Position numbers and translations under genes: made by a program
The notes under the pieces: generated by a model
What the model saw: the letters and a program-made list of their open reading frames with translations, nothing else
Databases searched by the model: none
What the model was told of the DNA's origin: nothing
Shown here: one piece after another, positions 1-5,854 of the stretch
How positions within the stretch are numbered: the stretch's first letter is position 1
Layout: each line of letters starts with the position of its first letter
DNA from: Bacteroidota bacterium
GTDB taxonomy: Bacteria > Bacteroidota > Rhodothermia > Rhodothermales > UBA10348
Length of the DNA: 5,908 bases
Direction: 5' to 3'
NCBI GenBank assembly: GCA_024640835.1
Contig: JAHEEH010000139.1
Coordinates: 1 to 5,908 of the forward strand

Positions 1-463
1 GGACTTCCCCGTCTCCATCGAGGTGCAGCTCCTGGGCGGCAACGGGACCGATGATCGGACGACCGCGAATCTGTGCACGCCGGGGACCCACGTGGAATTC
101 GCGGGCGTGCTCGACACGCGACACTGCATTTCGTCCACGTCGGACACGTACCACGGCGACCAGTGGGTGACGGCGACCGTCACGGTCCTCGCCGATTTCC
201 TCATCGTGCACGCGGTGGACGGCCGCGAGGTGCTTCGATACCGCAATCCGGTCGTCGGGGGCGGCAACGTGGACGGCGCCGGGGAGGACCGGCCCCTGGA
301 AGGCGCCTGGCTAGACGGGGGGACGATCTCGCTCCAGAGCGAGAGTCACCCGGTCCAGTTCCGCCGGGTGGAGCTGCTGAATCTATCCGGGTGCATGGAC
401 CCCGCGTCGGCATCCTATCGCAGGTACTTCGTGAATCACGATCCGGACGCGTGCGGGGGCTGA
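1..463 (+). CDS. DUF1080 / 3-keto-disaccharide hydrolase-like protein, C-terminal part (5' end outside window)
   Basis: The frame is open from the left edge, reading DFPVSIEVQLLGGNG from base 2, and stops at TGA 461-463. The gene therefore begins upstream of the window, and the GTG at 23 is internal. The pattern fits the concanavalin-like jelly-roll of DUF1080 (3-keto-disaccharide hydrolase domain). 'SIEVQLLGG' is the strand where family members have 'GYEVQIL'. 'GDQWVTATVTV..DFLIVHAVDGREVLRY' corresponds to the usual 'GEWNTYEIVVRGNRITVWLNG' segment. 'GGTISLQSESHPVQFRRVELLNL' is the usual closing 'GPIGLQDHGDPVWFRNIRI' segment. Known members are mostly exported and act on or bind carbohydrates; catalysis by this protein is not shown. 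After the domain comes a short tail, GCMDPASASYRRYFVNHDP followed by DACGG, with two Cys residues. It resembles the 'GC(T/M)DPxAxNYxxxA...C' tails of Bacteroidetes and planctomycete secreted proteins. No signal peptide can be judged because the N-terminus is missing. The stop lies 4 bases before recN, so the two may be cotranscribed. Confidence 0.8.
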   Translation, partial: DFPVSIEVQLLGGNGTDDRTTANLCTPGTHVEFAGVLDTRHCISSTSDTYHGDQWVTATVTVLADFLIVHAVDGREVLRYRNPVVGGGNVDGAGEDRPLEGAWLDGGTISLQSESHPVQFRRVELLNLSGCMDPASASYRRYFVNHDPDACGG

Positions 464-467
464 CGAG

Positions 468-2168
468 GTGCTGCGATCCCTCACCATCCGGGACTACGCC
501 ATCATCGACGAGCTCGAGATCGAGTTCGAACCCGGGCTCAATATCCTGACGGGTGAAACGGGAGCGGGCAAGTCGATCCTGGTCGGCGCCCTGACCATGA
601 TCCTGGGAGAGCGTGCATCGACGGACACCCTGCGCACGGATGCCCGCAAGGCCGTCATCGAGGGCGTGTTCGAGGACGTGGATCCCGACCTCGCGGGGCC
701 GATCCTGGAAGCGAACGGCATCGACCTCATGCCGCGCCTGATCCTGCGGCGCGAGATCACCGAGTCGCAGAGCCGCGCCTTCGTAAACGACTCGCCGGCG
801 ACCGTCCAGGTGCTCCGCGAGGTGGCGTCGAGCCTCGTGGACCTCCACGGGCAGCACGAGCACCAGTCGCTCCTGCGCCCCGAGACCCATCGGGTGATGC
901 TGGACTCGGTGGGGGGACTCGGAAGCCTGGTGGAGGCGTATCGGGCGGCGTACGAGGCGGTGACCGCGCTGGACCATGAGCGCCGCGACCTCGAGACCCG
1001 GGAACAGGATCTTGCCGGCCGACGGGAGCTGTGGCAGTTCCAGATCGACGAGATCGACCGTACGGCGCCCGAGCCCGGGGAGGAGGAGCGCCTGGAGGCG
1101 GAACGGCGGATCCTGGAAAACGCGGAGCGGCTGCACGAGGTGACCGCCGGTCTGTTCAACCAGCTGTACGAGGAGGACGGCGCCGCCTACGACCGGTTGA
1201 CGCTCGCACGGAACGAGATGCGCGAGCTCGCTCGCATCGATTCGGCGTTCGGGGATGCGCTCGGGGAGATCGAATCGGCCCAGGTCGTGATCGGTGAGAT
1301 CGCGAAGTTCCTCCAGGACTACAACTCGCGGATCGAGTTCAACCCCGAGCGGCTCGAGGCGATACGCGACCGCCTGGGGTCGCTGGACCGGCTGAAGCGG
1401 AAGTACGGGGGCTCGCTGGAGGCCGTCCTGGAGCACCGCTCGCAGATCGGGGCCCAGTACGACCTCGCCGCCGATTTCCAGGGCGCCCTCCGGCGGATCG
1501 ACGCCCGGATGGTCGCGGCGCGCTCGGACCTCTCGGAGGCGGCCGAGCGGCTCTCGTCCAAGCGGAGGGAGACGGCCTCCCGCATCACGGAGTCCGTCGT
1601 CCGGGAGCTCGGCGGCCTGGGCATGGCCGGAAGCCGGTTCGACGTGCGGTTCGAGCGCGAGGACGATCCCGAGGGCTGGATCGCGGCGGACGGCGGAACA
1701 CGGGTCCGGGCATTTCCGCACGGGATGGACCGGATCGCCTTCTACCTGTCGACCAACCCCGGGGAGGAGCCCCGGCCGCTCGCGCGCGTGGCGTCGGGCG
1801 GCGAAGTGTCGCGGGTCATGCTGGCTCTCAAGTCGATCCTCGCCAAGAGCGACCGGCTTCCGATCCTGGTGTTCGACGAGATCGACACCGGGGTCTCGGG
1901 GGCCATGGCCCAGAAGGTGGGCGAGAGGCTTCGTGACCTCGCCGGGTACCACCAGATCCTGGCCATCACGCACCTGCCGCAGGTGGCGGCGCTCGCGAAC
2001 GCCCATTTCCGGGTGGAGAAGCTCGTGACCGAGGGTCGCACACGGACCGTCGTGCGACGCCTCTCGGACGCGGAGCGGACCGAGGAGGTGGCTTCCCTCA
2101 TGAGCGGGGAGCGGGTGACGGATGCGGCGCGCGAGAGCGCGAGGGAGCTTATCGGGGCGACCGGTTGA
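468..2168 (+). CDS. recN: DNA repair protein RecN (SMC-like ATPase)
   Basis: RecN is a cytoplasmic SMC-family ATPase that acts early in recombinational repair of DNA double-strand breaks, working with RecA. The 566-residue product is complete and of normal length (about 550-570). The N-terminus MLRSLTIRDYAIIDELEIEF aligns with the start of known RecN proteins, which fixes the GTG at 468 as initiator. The Walker A motif GETGAGKS is at residues 29-36. The Q-loop region DLHGQHEHQ is at 125-133, characteristic of RecN. Residues ~150-390 are charged and Glu/Arg-rich, as expected for the coiled-coil arms. The ABC signature ASGGE is at 442-446, Walker B ILVFDEID at 466-473 (D470/E471), and the H-loop THLPQVA at 501-507 (H502). 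All ATPase elements are present, so the protein should be active. The start is 4 bases after the DUF1080 gene, with only a G-run (455-459) as possible ribosome binding site, suggesting translational coupling. No SOS box is visible because the upstream gene occupies that space. Confidence 0.97.
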   Translation: MLRSLTIRDYAIIDELEIEFEPGLNILTGETGAGKSILVGALTMILGERASTDTLRTDARKAVIEGVFEDVDPDLAGPILEANGIDLMPRLILRREITESQSRAFVNDSPATVQVLREVASSLVDLHGQHEHQSLLRPETHRVMLDSVGGLGSLVEAYRAAYEAVTALDHERRDLETREQDLAGRRELWQFQIDEIDRTAPEPGEEERLEAERRILENAERLHEVTAGLFNQLYEEDGAAYDRLTLARNEMRELARIDSAFGDALGEIESAQVVIGEIAKFLQDYNSRIEFNPERLEAIRDRLGSLDRLKRKYGGSLEAVLEHRSQIGAQYDLAADFQGALRRIDARMVAARSDLSEAAERLSSKRRETASRITESVVRELGGLGMAGSRFDVRFEREDDPEGWIAADGGTRVRAFPHGMDRIAFYLSTNPGEEPRPLARVASGGEVSRVMLALKSILAKSDRLPILVFDEIDTGVSGAMAQKVGERLRDLAGYHQILAITHLPQVAALANAHFRVEKLVTEGRTRTVVRRLSDAERTEEVASLMSGERVTDAARESARELIGATG

Positions 2169-2196
2169 CGCTCCTGGCGTAGCTTGCGGGACGAAG

Positions 2197-2206
2197 AAGA
2201 GGAAGG
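2197..2206 (+). promoter_or_regulatory. Shine-Dalgarno sequence of the phosphohexomutase gene
   Basis: The purine run AAGAGGAAGG ends 3 bases before the ATG at 2210. Its AGAGG core is about 7 bases from the start codon. It is the clearest ribosome binding site in the window and supports the ATG at 2210, in agreement with the family's N-terminal FGTDGWR motif at residues 8-14. The 41-base gap after recN also contains TAGCTT (2180-2185), but no matching -35 element, so I do not call a separate promoter. Confidence 0.7.
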
Positions 2207-2209
2207 CGC

Positions 2210-3610
2210 ATGGCATCGAAGGCGATCCGGTTCGGCACCGACGGCTGGCGTGCGGTGGTGGGCGACACCTACACGTTCGACAACGTGGCGCGGGTGGCTC
2301 TCGCCACGGCGCGCTGGCTCCGGAAGACCGGCGCCCCGGCCCGGGTCGTGGTGGGCTACGACACGCGGTTCGAGGGCAGGGCGTTTGCCCGCCATGCGGC
2401 GCGCGTGTTCGCGTCGGAGGGCGTCGAAGTCATCCTGTCCCCGTCGTTCGTTCCCACGCCCGCGGTGAGCTGGGCCACGCTGGCCAACGGGTGCGGGGCC
2501 GGCGTCGTGCTCACGGCCAGCCACAATCCACCCGAGTGGAACGGGTTCAAGATCAAGGCCGGCTTCGGCGGGCCGGCGACGCCGGACCAGGTCGCTGCCG
2601 TGGAAGCGCTCATCCCCGATGCCCCTCCCACCGGTCTGCCCGATCCGGACGGTTCGCCGCTCGTCGGGGTACACGACTACGGACGGGAGTTCCTGGACGT
2701 GGTCGCTTCGCGGGTGGACCTGGAGGCGATCCGCAAGGCCGGGATCCGCATCGTGCACGATGCGATGTACGGATCGGGGCAGGGCCTCTTCGCCCGGCTC
2801 CTGGGTGCCGATCGCGTCGTGGCGCTGCGCTCCGAGTTCAACCCGGGATTCGGTGGGTGTCCGCCCGAGCCCATCGAGCGGAACCTCCCGGACCTCCCTC
2901 GGGTCGTCGTCGAGACGGGTTGCGCGGCGGGCATCGCCAACGACGGGGACGCCGACCGCATCGGCATGACGGACGAGCGGGGTCGCTTCGTGGACTCCCA
3001 CCGGCTCCTGGCGCTCCTGCTTCGTTTCCTGCACGAGGAGCGGGGACTGAACGGAGACGTGGTCAAGACGGTGTCGACCTCGGACATGCTCGATCGCATG
3101 GTGGAAGCGTACGGGCTCACGCTCCACACGGTGCCCGTCGGGTTCAAGTACGTGTGCGAGCACTTCGTGGAAGGGGACGTGCTCATCGGCGGCGAGGAAT
3201 CCGGGGGCCTCGCGGTGAAGGGTCACATGCCGGAGCGCGACGGCCTGTTCATCGGCCTGCTGGTGCTCGAGATGCTCGCGAAAAGCGGCAAGATGCTCTC
3301 GGCGATGGTCCAGGAGCTGTTCGACCGGTTCGGTCCCCACGCCTACTGGCGCGTGGACGCCCACACGACCCGGGAACGGAAGGAAGCCGCCCTCGACCGG
3401 TTGCGGAAGGAGGGCGGGCTGGAACGCGTGGCCGGACGTCCCGTCCGGTCGGTCGAGACGCTGGATGGTTTCAAGCACCGGACGGACGAGGGTTGGGTGC
3501 TGATCCGTCCGTCCGGCACGGAGCCCGTGCTGCGGGTGTACGCGGAGGCGCCCGACGAGGCGACGGCGCGGCGCTACGTGGAGACGACGGTCACGGAACT
3601 CGGACTCTGA
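2210..3610 (+). CDS. Phosphoglucomutase/phosphomannomutase family protein (alpha-D-phosphohexomutase)
   Basis: Enzymes of this superfamily move the phosphate between C1 and C6 (or C1 and the other terminal hydroxyl) of hexose phosphates through a phosphoserine intermediate, supplying glucose-1-P or mannose-1-P for polysaccharide and nucleotide-sugar synthesis. The 466-residue product is complete and of typical length. All four signature regions are present. The N-terminal RFGTDGWRA is at residues 7-15. The phosphoserine loop TASHNP is at 102-107, with S104 as the predicted phosphorylated residue. The metal loop DGDADR is at 245-250 (D245, D247 and D249 bind Mg2+). The sugar-recognition loop GGEESGG is at 327-333. 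The phosphate-binding loop RPSGTEP is at 433-439. The GTDGWR start and GEESGG loop favour the PGM/PMM branch over GlmM (usually GEQSGH), but the preferred sugar cannot be decided from sequence. It follows recN by 41 bases on the same strand and faces the Nudix gene tail to tail, 7 bases apart, with no clear terminator. Confidence 0.95.
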   Translation: MASKAIRFGTDGWRAVVGDTYTFDNVARVALATARWLRKTGAPARVVVGYDTRFEGRAFARHAARVFASEGVEVILSPSFVPTPAVSWATLANGCGAGVVLTASHNPPEWNGFKIKAGFGGPATPDQVAAVEALIPDAPPTGLPDPDGSPLVGVHDYGREFLDVVASRVDLEAIRKAGIRIVHDAMYGSGQGLFARLLGADRVVALRSEFNPGFGGCPPEPIERNLPDLPRVVVETGCAAGIANDGDADRIGMTDERGRFVDSHRLLALLLRFLHEERGLNGDVVKTVSTSDMLDRMVEAYGLTLHTVPVGFKYVCEHFVEGDVLIGGEESGGLAVKGHMPERDGLFIGLLVLEMLAKSGKMLSAMVQELFDRFGPHAYWRVDAHTTRERKEAALDRLRKEGGLERVAGRPVRSVETLDGFKHRTDEGWVLIRPSGTEPVLRVYAEAPDEATARRYVETTVTELGL

Positions 3611-3617
3611 GCGTCCG

Positions 3618-4247
3618 TCACGGGTGGGTTTCGCGGACGATCGCCACGAACTCGGCGAGCATCATGGCGGTCGCGCCCCAGATCTGCCGGCCTTCCACCT
3701 GGAAGCACGGCACGACGAAAGGCCGGCCCTTCACGTGCCGCCGTACCTCGGTCCGACACGCCGGATCGGCGAGATGACGGATCGGGATCGAGAAGATGTC
3801 GGCCACCTCGCCCTCCTGGGGCAGCAGTGAGGGCAGCTCGCCGGCGTGTCCCACGAACGGGTGCACGCAGTACCCGGACGGCGGGACGAAGAGCGGAGTG
3901 AGCGGTCCCAGCACCGTGACGGCCTCCGCCGGCAGCCCCACCTCTTCGTGCGATTCGCGGAGGGCGGTTTCCCGGAGCGACTCGTCGCCTTCGCGGCGCC
4001 CGCCCGGAAAGGCGATCTGCCCGGCATGGTGGGCCAGGTGGCCCGGACGTTCGATGAACAGCACGGACTCGCCCCCTTCGGATGCGTGCACGAGGACCAG
4101 CACGGCGGCTTCCATGCAGGTCTTGTCCCGGATGGAGGCCATCTCCGGATCGCGGCGATACACCGGCGCCATGTCGATCTGGGCGGAGACGCCGGGGAGC
4201 GGCCGGGTCAGTCGCTCGGCGATGCGATGGACGTCCATGCGGGTCAT
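3618..4247 (-). CDS. Nudix hydrolase, CoA pyrophosphatase-like
   Basis: This 209-residue protein carries a perfect Nudix box (GX5EX7REUXEEXGU) at residues 83-105: G83, E89, R97-E98, E101-E102, G104 and L105. E98, E101 and E102 are the expected metal ligands. Just before it, residues 63-83 (including RPGHLAHHAGQIAFPGG) resemble the NuCoA/UPF0035 motif of NudL/YeaB and peroxisomal Nudt7, which cleave CoA and its derivatives to 3',5'-ADP and 4'-phosphopantetheine. The later segment GYCVHPFVG (125-133) also fits this group. The motif is not exact: the conserved second Arg is Ala (A72) and the Ser/Ala after R67 is Pro, so CoA specificity is inferred. There is no signal peptide, so it is probably cytoplasmic. 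The ATG at 4247 has a weak GGCGGG-type purine run upstream; an in-frame ATG at 4238 (Met4) is an alternative. It lies 37 bases downstream of the secreted-protein gene and is likely cotranscribed with it. Confidence 0.9.
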   Translation of the reverse strand: MTRMDVHRIAERLTRPLPGVSAQIDMAPVYRRDPEMASIRDKTCMEAAVLVLVHASEGGESVLFIERPGHLAHHAGQIAFPGGRREGDESLRETALRESHEEVGLPAEAVTVLGPLTPLFVPPSGYCVHPFVGHAGELPSLLPQEGEVADIFSIPIRHLADPACRTEVRRHVKGRPFVVPCFQVEGRQIWGATAMMLAEFVAIVRETHP

Positions 4248-4284
4248 GTCCCGCCGTAAGCCCGGCCCCGGGCGAGGTTCCGGG

Positions 4285-4998
4285 TCAGTTGCGGACGATC
4301 TGGTGTTCTTCGATGTCGGCGCGGACGTCCACGAGAATGGTGAACGTGCGCATCCTGCGACGCCACGGGAAGGAGCCCTCGACGCGCCGGCGGACGGGGA
4401 GATCGATGCCCTGGATACGCTCGTAGCGGACGGACGCGTCCAGGGCGCCTCCCTCGGGATTCTCCACGAAGACGCGGACCTGCACGAGTCTGCCGTCCGC
4501 CGGATCGAGCCACCAGACGGCCCGCACCACGCCGGGCCCCGGATCGACGGCGAGCGTGCGGATGCTCACGTACTCCTGGCCCCCGGCATCGATCGTCTCG
4601 ACCTCGTCGGGCGGTTTCATCAGCAGCAGCAGCCGGGCCGGCTGGAGCAGGAGGTCGACGGCGCGCTGCATGCTTTCCTGGATCGGGTTCTCGTGGCGCC
4701 TGGGCCGGTCTCCCTCCCGCCGTTCCACCGGTTGCCCGTCGATGGTGACCTCGACGACCTCCCGCTGCGGCGGCGCCGTGCCGGACTCCAGCGTGTAGCG
4801 GGTGTTCATTCCGAGCCGGCGCGCCCCGGTCGCTCCCTCGTAAAGGTGGTGCCCGCGCTCCAGCATCGTGATCTGCCGGATGCCCGCGAGCGCGGCCTTC
4901 TGGCCTGCCGCCCAGCGGTCCAGCCGTTCCGTCGCGGTCTGCGCGGTCGCGCCGGCCGTCAGGAGGCTGCAGAGGAGGATGACCGAGAGTATGCGCAT
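4285..4998 (-). CDS. Secreted/periplasmic protein of unknown function with signal peptide
   Basis: I do not recognise a named family. With the ATG at 4998 the product has 237 residues and starts MRILSVILLCSLLTAGATAQ: a basic residue, a hydrophobic core and an A-T-A motif suggesting signal peptidase I cleavage after residue 19. An in-frame TTG at 5004 would add Met-Ile; neither start has a clear ribosome binding site, and the ATG gives the more normal signal peptide. The mature part begins with an amphipathic helix-like stretch (TATERLDRWAAGQKAALAGI). Alternating strands follow, and the C-terminal half reads 'VRAVWWLDPADGRLVQVRVF' and 'ASVRYERIQGIDLPVRRRVEG'. Such 'WLDP.dGrl' followed by 'Y..i.G..LP' patterns occur in periplasmic LolA/LolB-like and outer-membrane-lipoprotein-sorting-type beta folds, so a lipid- or envelope-related role is possible but unproven. 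The Leu run LLLLMK comes from a short CTG repeat. No transmembrane segment is seen beyond the signal peptide. It is divergent from the response regulator and upstream of the Nudix gene. Confidence 0.75.
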   Translation of the reverse strand: MRILSVILLCSLLTAGATAQTATERLDRWAAGQKAALAGIRQITMLERGHHLYEGATGARRLGMNTRYTLESGTAPPQREVVEVTIDGQPVERREGDRPRRHENPIQESMQRAVDLLLQPARLLLLMKPPDEVETIDAGGQEYVSIRTLAVDPGPGVVRAVWWLDPADGRLVQVRVFVENPEGGALDASVRYERIQGIDLPVRRRVEGSFPWRRRMRTFTILVDVRADIEEHQIVRN

Positions 4999-5043
4999 GA
5001 TCAATGAAGGTAGGGAGCGTGTACCTCCCGGACCCCGGCCGTG

Positions 5044-5061
5044 TTGTCACAAATTGGTCAC
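5044..5061 (+). promoter_or_regulatory. Putative Pho box (PhoB-type direct repeat)
   Basis: TTGTCAC (5044-5050), AAAT (5051-5054) and TGGTCAC (5055-5061) form two 7-mers that agree at 6 of 7 positions, with an 11-bp period and a 4-base AT-rich spacer. The Pho box of PhoB regulons has the same design (consensus CTGTCAT, AT-rich 4-mer, CTGTCAT/C). The repeat points toward the PhoB-family regulator that starts 82 bases downstream. TATTTC at 5071-5076 begins 9 bases after the box, close to the position of a -10 element in Pho-activated promoters. I infer autoregulation of the two-component operon. Chance occurrence and control of the divergent gene are alternatives. Confidence 0.55.
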
Positions 5062-5062
5062 G

Positions 5063-5074
5063 AATACGCGTATT
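5063..5074. repeat. 12-bp perfect palindrome
   Basis: AATACGCGTATT is identical to its reverse complement. It has no loop and begins two bases after the putative Pho box. It could be a half-overlapping operator for a dimeric regulator, or part of the promoter (-10 region) of the response-regulator gene. The flanking bases do not extend the symmetry. No second copy was noticed in the window. Confidence 0.5.
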
Positions 5075-5111
5075 TCCGGAGCCGATCCGGGGCGCGTGGA
5101 AACCGGCCCGT

Positions 5112-5117
5112 TATATT
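5112..5117 (+). promoter_or_regulatory. Possible -10 element upstream of the response regulator
   Basis: TATATT lies 26 bases before the ATG at 5144, in an otherwise GC-rich setting, and differs from TATAAT at one position. No recognisable -35 hexamer occurs at the usual 16-18-base spacing (that stretch is G-rich). If used, it would give a short leader of about 20 bases and would need an activator or an unusual sigma factor. It is a constitutive alternative to the promoter implied by the Pho box at 5044-5061. Confidence 0.35.
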
Positions 5118-5143
5118 CGGTGCCAGCATCAATCCACGGGACG

Positions 5144-5854
5144 ATGGCGGACATTCTGCTGGTCGAGGACGACGGCGAGCTGGCGGACCTGGTGAGTGGC
5201 CGCATTCGGGAGGCGGGCTACACCGTGCGCGTGGCGTCGGACGGCCCCTCCGCCCTGTCGGCGGTGGCTTCGCAGCTGCCCGACCTGGTCCTGCTGGACA
5301 TCATGCTGCCTGGAATGGACGGACTGGAGGTGTGCCGGCGGATCCGCACGCAGCACCCGCTGCTCTACGTGATCATGCTGACCGCCCGTACGAGCGAGAT
5401 CGACCGCGTGGTCGGTCTCGAGGTGGGAGCGGACGACTACGTGACGAAACCCTTCAGCCTGGAGGAGCTCGTGGCGCGCATCCGCGCGGCGCTGCGCCGC
5501 GTGGCGCTGACGGGAGAGCAGGGCTCGGACGACGGAGAACAGCCCGTGCGGATCGGACGCCTTTTCGTGGATCCGGTCCGGCGCGATGTCGCGGTCGACG
5601 GCGAGCCCGTCCACCTGACGGTGCGTGAGTTCGACCTGCTGCTCTTCCTGGCCCGGCATCCGGACCGGCCGTTCACGCGCATGCAGCTCCTGTCGCAGGT
5701 CTGGGATATCCACTACGAGGGATACGACCGCACGGTCGATTCGCACGTCCAGAGGCTGAGGGCCAAGATCGAGCCCGATCCCTCCCAGCCACGCTACGTG
5801 CGCACGGTGTGGGGCGTCGGGTACAAGATGGCGTCCGATCCGGAGCCTCGATGA
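5144..5854 (+). CDS. Response regulator transcription factor, OmpR/PhoB family
   Basis: This 236-residue protein is complete and of standard length for the family. The N-terminal receiver domain (residues 2-~118) has the acidic pocket D9/D10, phospho-acceptor D52 (in LVLLDIMLPGMDG), T80 and K102 (in DDYVTKPFSLEEL), all in the expected places. The C-terminal winged helix-turn-helix (about 135-230) contains LTVREFDLLLFLARHPDRPF, the recognition helix DRTVDSHVQRLRAKIE (195-210), and the wing hairpin YVRTVWGVGYKM (218-229). When phosphorylated by its kinase it should bind paired direct repeats as a dimer and activate transcription. The ATG at 5144 begins the canonical MADILLVEDD; in-frame sequence upstream is not receiver-like, so longer starts are unlikely. 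The ribosome binding site is weak (GGGAC). A Pho-box-like repeat upstream suggests a PhoB-type regulator, but receiver and wHTH sequence alone do not separate PhoB from other OmpR-family members. The stop overlaps the next start by ATGA. Confidence 0.95.
   Translation: MADILLVEDDGELADLVSGRIREAGYTVRVASDGPSALSAVASQLPDLVLLDIMLPGMDGLEVCRRIRTQHPLLYVIMLTARTSEIDRVVGLEVGADDYVTKPFSLEELVARIRAALRRVALTGEQGSDDGEQPVRIGRLFVDPVRRDVAVDGEPVHLTVREFDLLLFLARHPDRPFTRMQLLSQVWDIHYEGYDRTVDSHVQRLRAKIEPDPSQPRYVRTVWGVGYKMASDPEPR

Larger units (their letters stand above)
4999..5143. other. Divergent intergenic regulatory region
   Basis: This is the only substantial non-coding stretch in the window. It separates the leftward secreted-protein gene from the rightward response-regulator gene, so it must hold promoters for both directions. 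The part from about 5041 to 5076 is clearly more AT-rich than the flanking genes. It contains a PhoB-like direct repeat (5044-5061) followed at once by a 12-bp perfect palindrome (5063-5074). A second AT-rich patch, TTATATT, occurs at 5111-5117. For the leftward gene I see no convincing promoter. Confidence 0.7.

Noticed and set aside
2165..2185. TTGACG (2165-2170) and TAGCTT (2180-2185) as a promoter for the phosphohexomutase gene
   Set aside because: The spacer is only 9 bases, far short of the usual 16-18, and TTGACG overlaps the recN stop codon. TAGCTT alone is not enough.
201..2216. Very long open frame (671 codons) on the minus strand opposite recN
   Set aside because: The translation is low-complexity (Arg, His, Pro and Leu rich) with no domain motif, and the plus strand carries a complete, motif-perfect RecN. 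Such antisense openness is expected in GC-rich DNA with biased third codon positions.
1742..3478. Long open frame (578 codons) on the minus strand opposite the recN 3' end and the phosphohexomutase gene
   Set aside because: It has the same antisense-shadow character, spans two well-supported plus-strand genes and shows no family features.
3601..3617. Hairpin CGGAC-7-GTCCG spanning the phosphohexomutase stop codon, as a possible bidirectional terminator
   Set aside because: The stem is only 5 bp with a 7-base loop, and no T-tract follows on either strand. Such stems are common by chance in GC-rich DNA.
4621..4635. CAG trinucleotide run as a microsatellite
   Set aside because: There are only four units (CAGCAGCAGCAG), encoding the Leu run LLLL of the minus-strand protein. 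This is ordinary codon preference.
4960..4980. Lipoprotein signal (Cys10 of the secreted protein, context ILLC)
   Set aside because: The Cys is too close to the N-terminus and is preceded by Leu rather than Gly/Ala/Ser. The A-T-A motif at residues 17-19 fits signal peptidase I better.
3796..5007. Plus-strand open frame (403 codons) across the Nudix and secreted-protein genes
   Set aside because: It is opposite two minus-strand genes, one of which has an exact Nudix box and the other a proper signal peptide. The plus-strand product is compositionally odd and motif-free.
4868..5143. N-terminal extension of the response regulator starting at 4868
   Set aside because: The extension runs antisense to the secreted-protein gene and across the promoter region. 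Receiver domains of this family start within a few residues of ILLVEDD, so the ATG at 5144 is the natural start.
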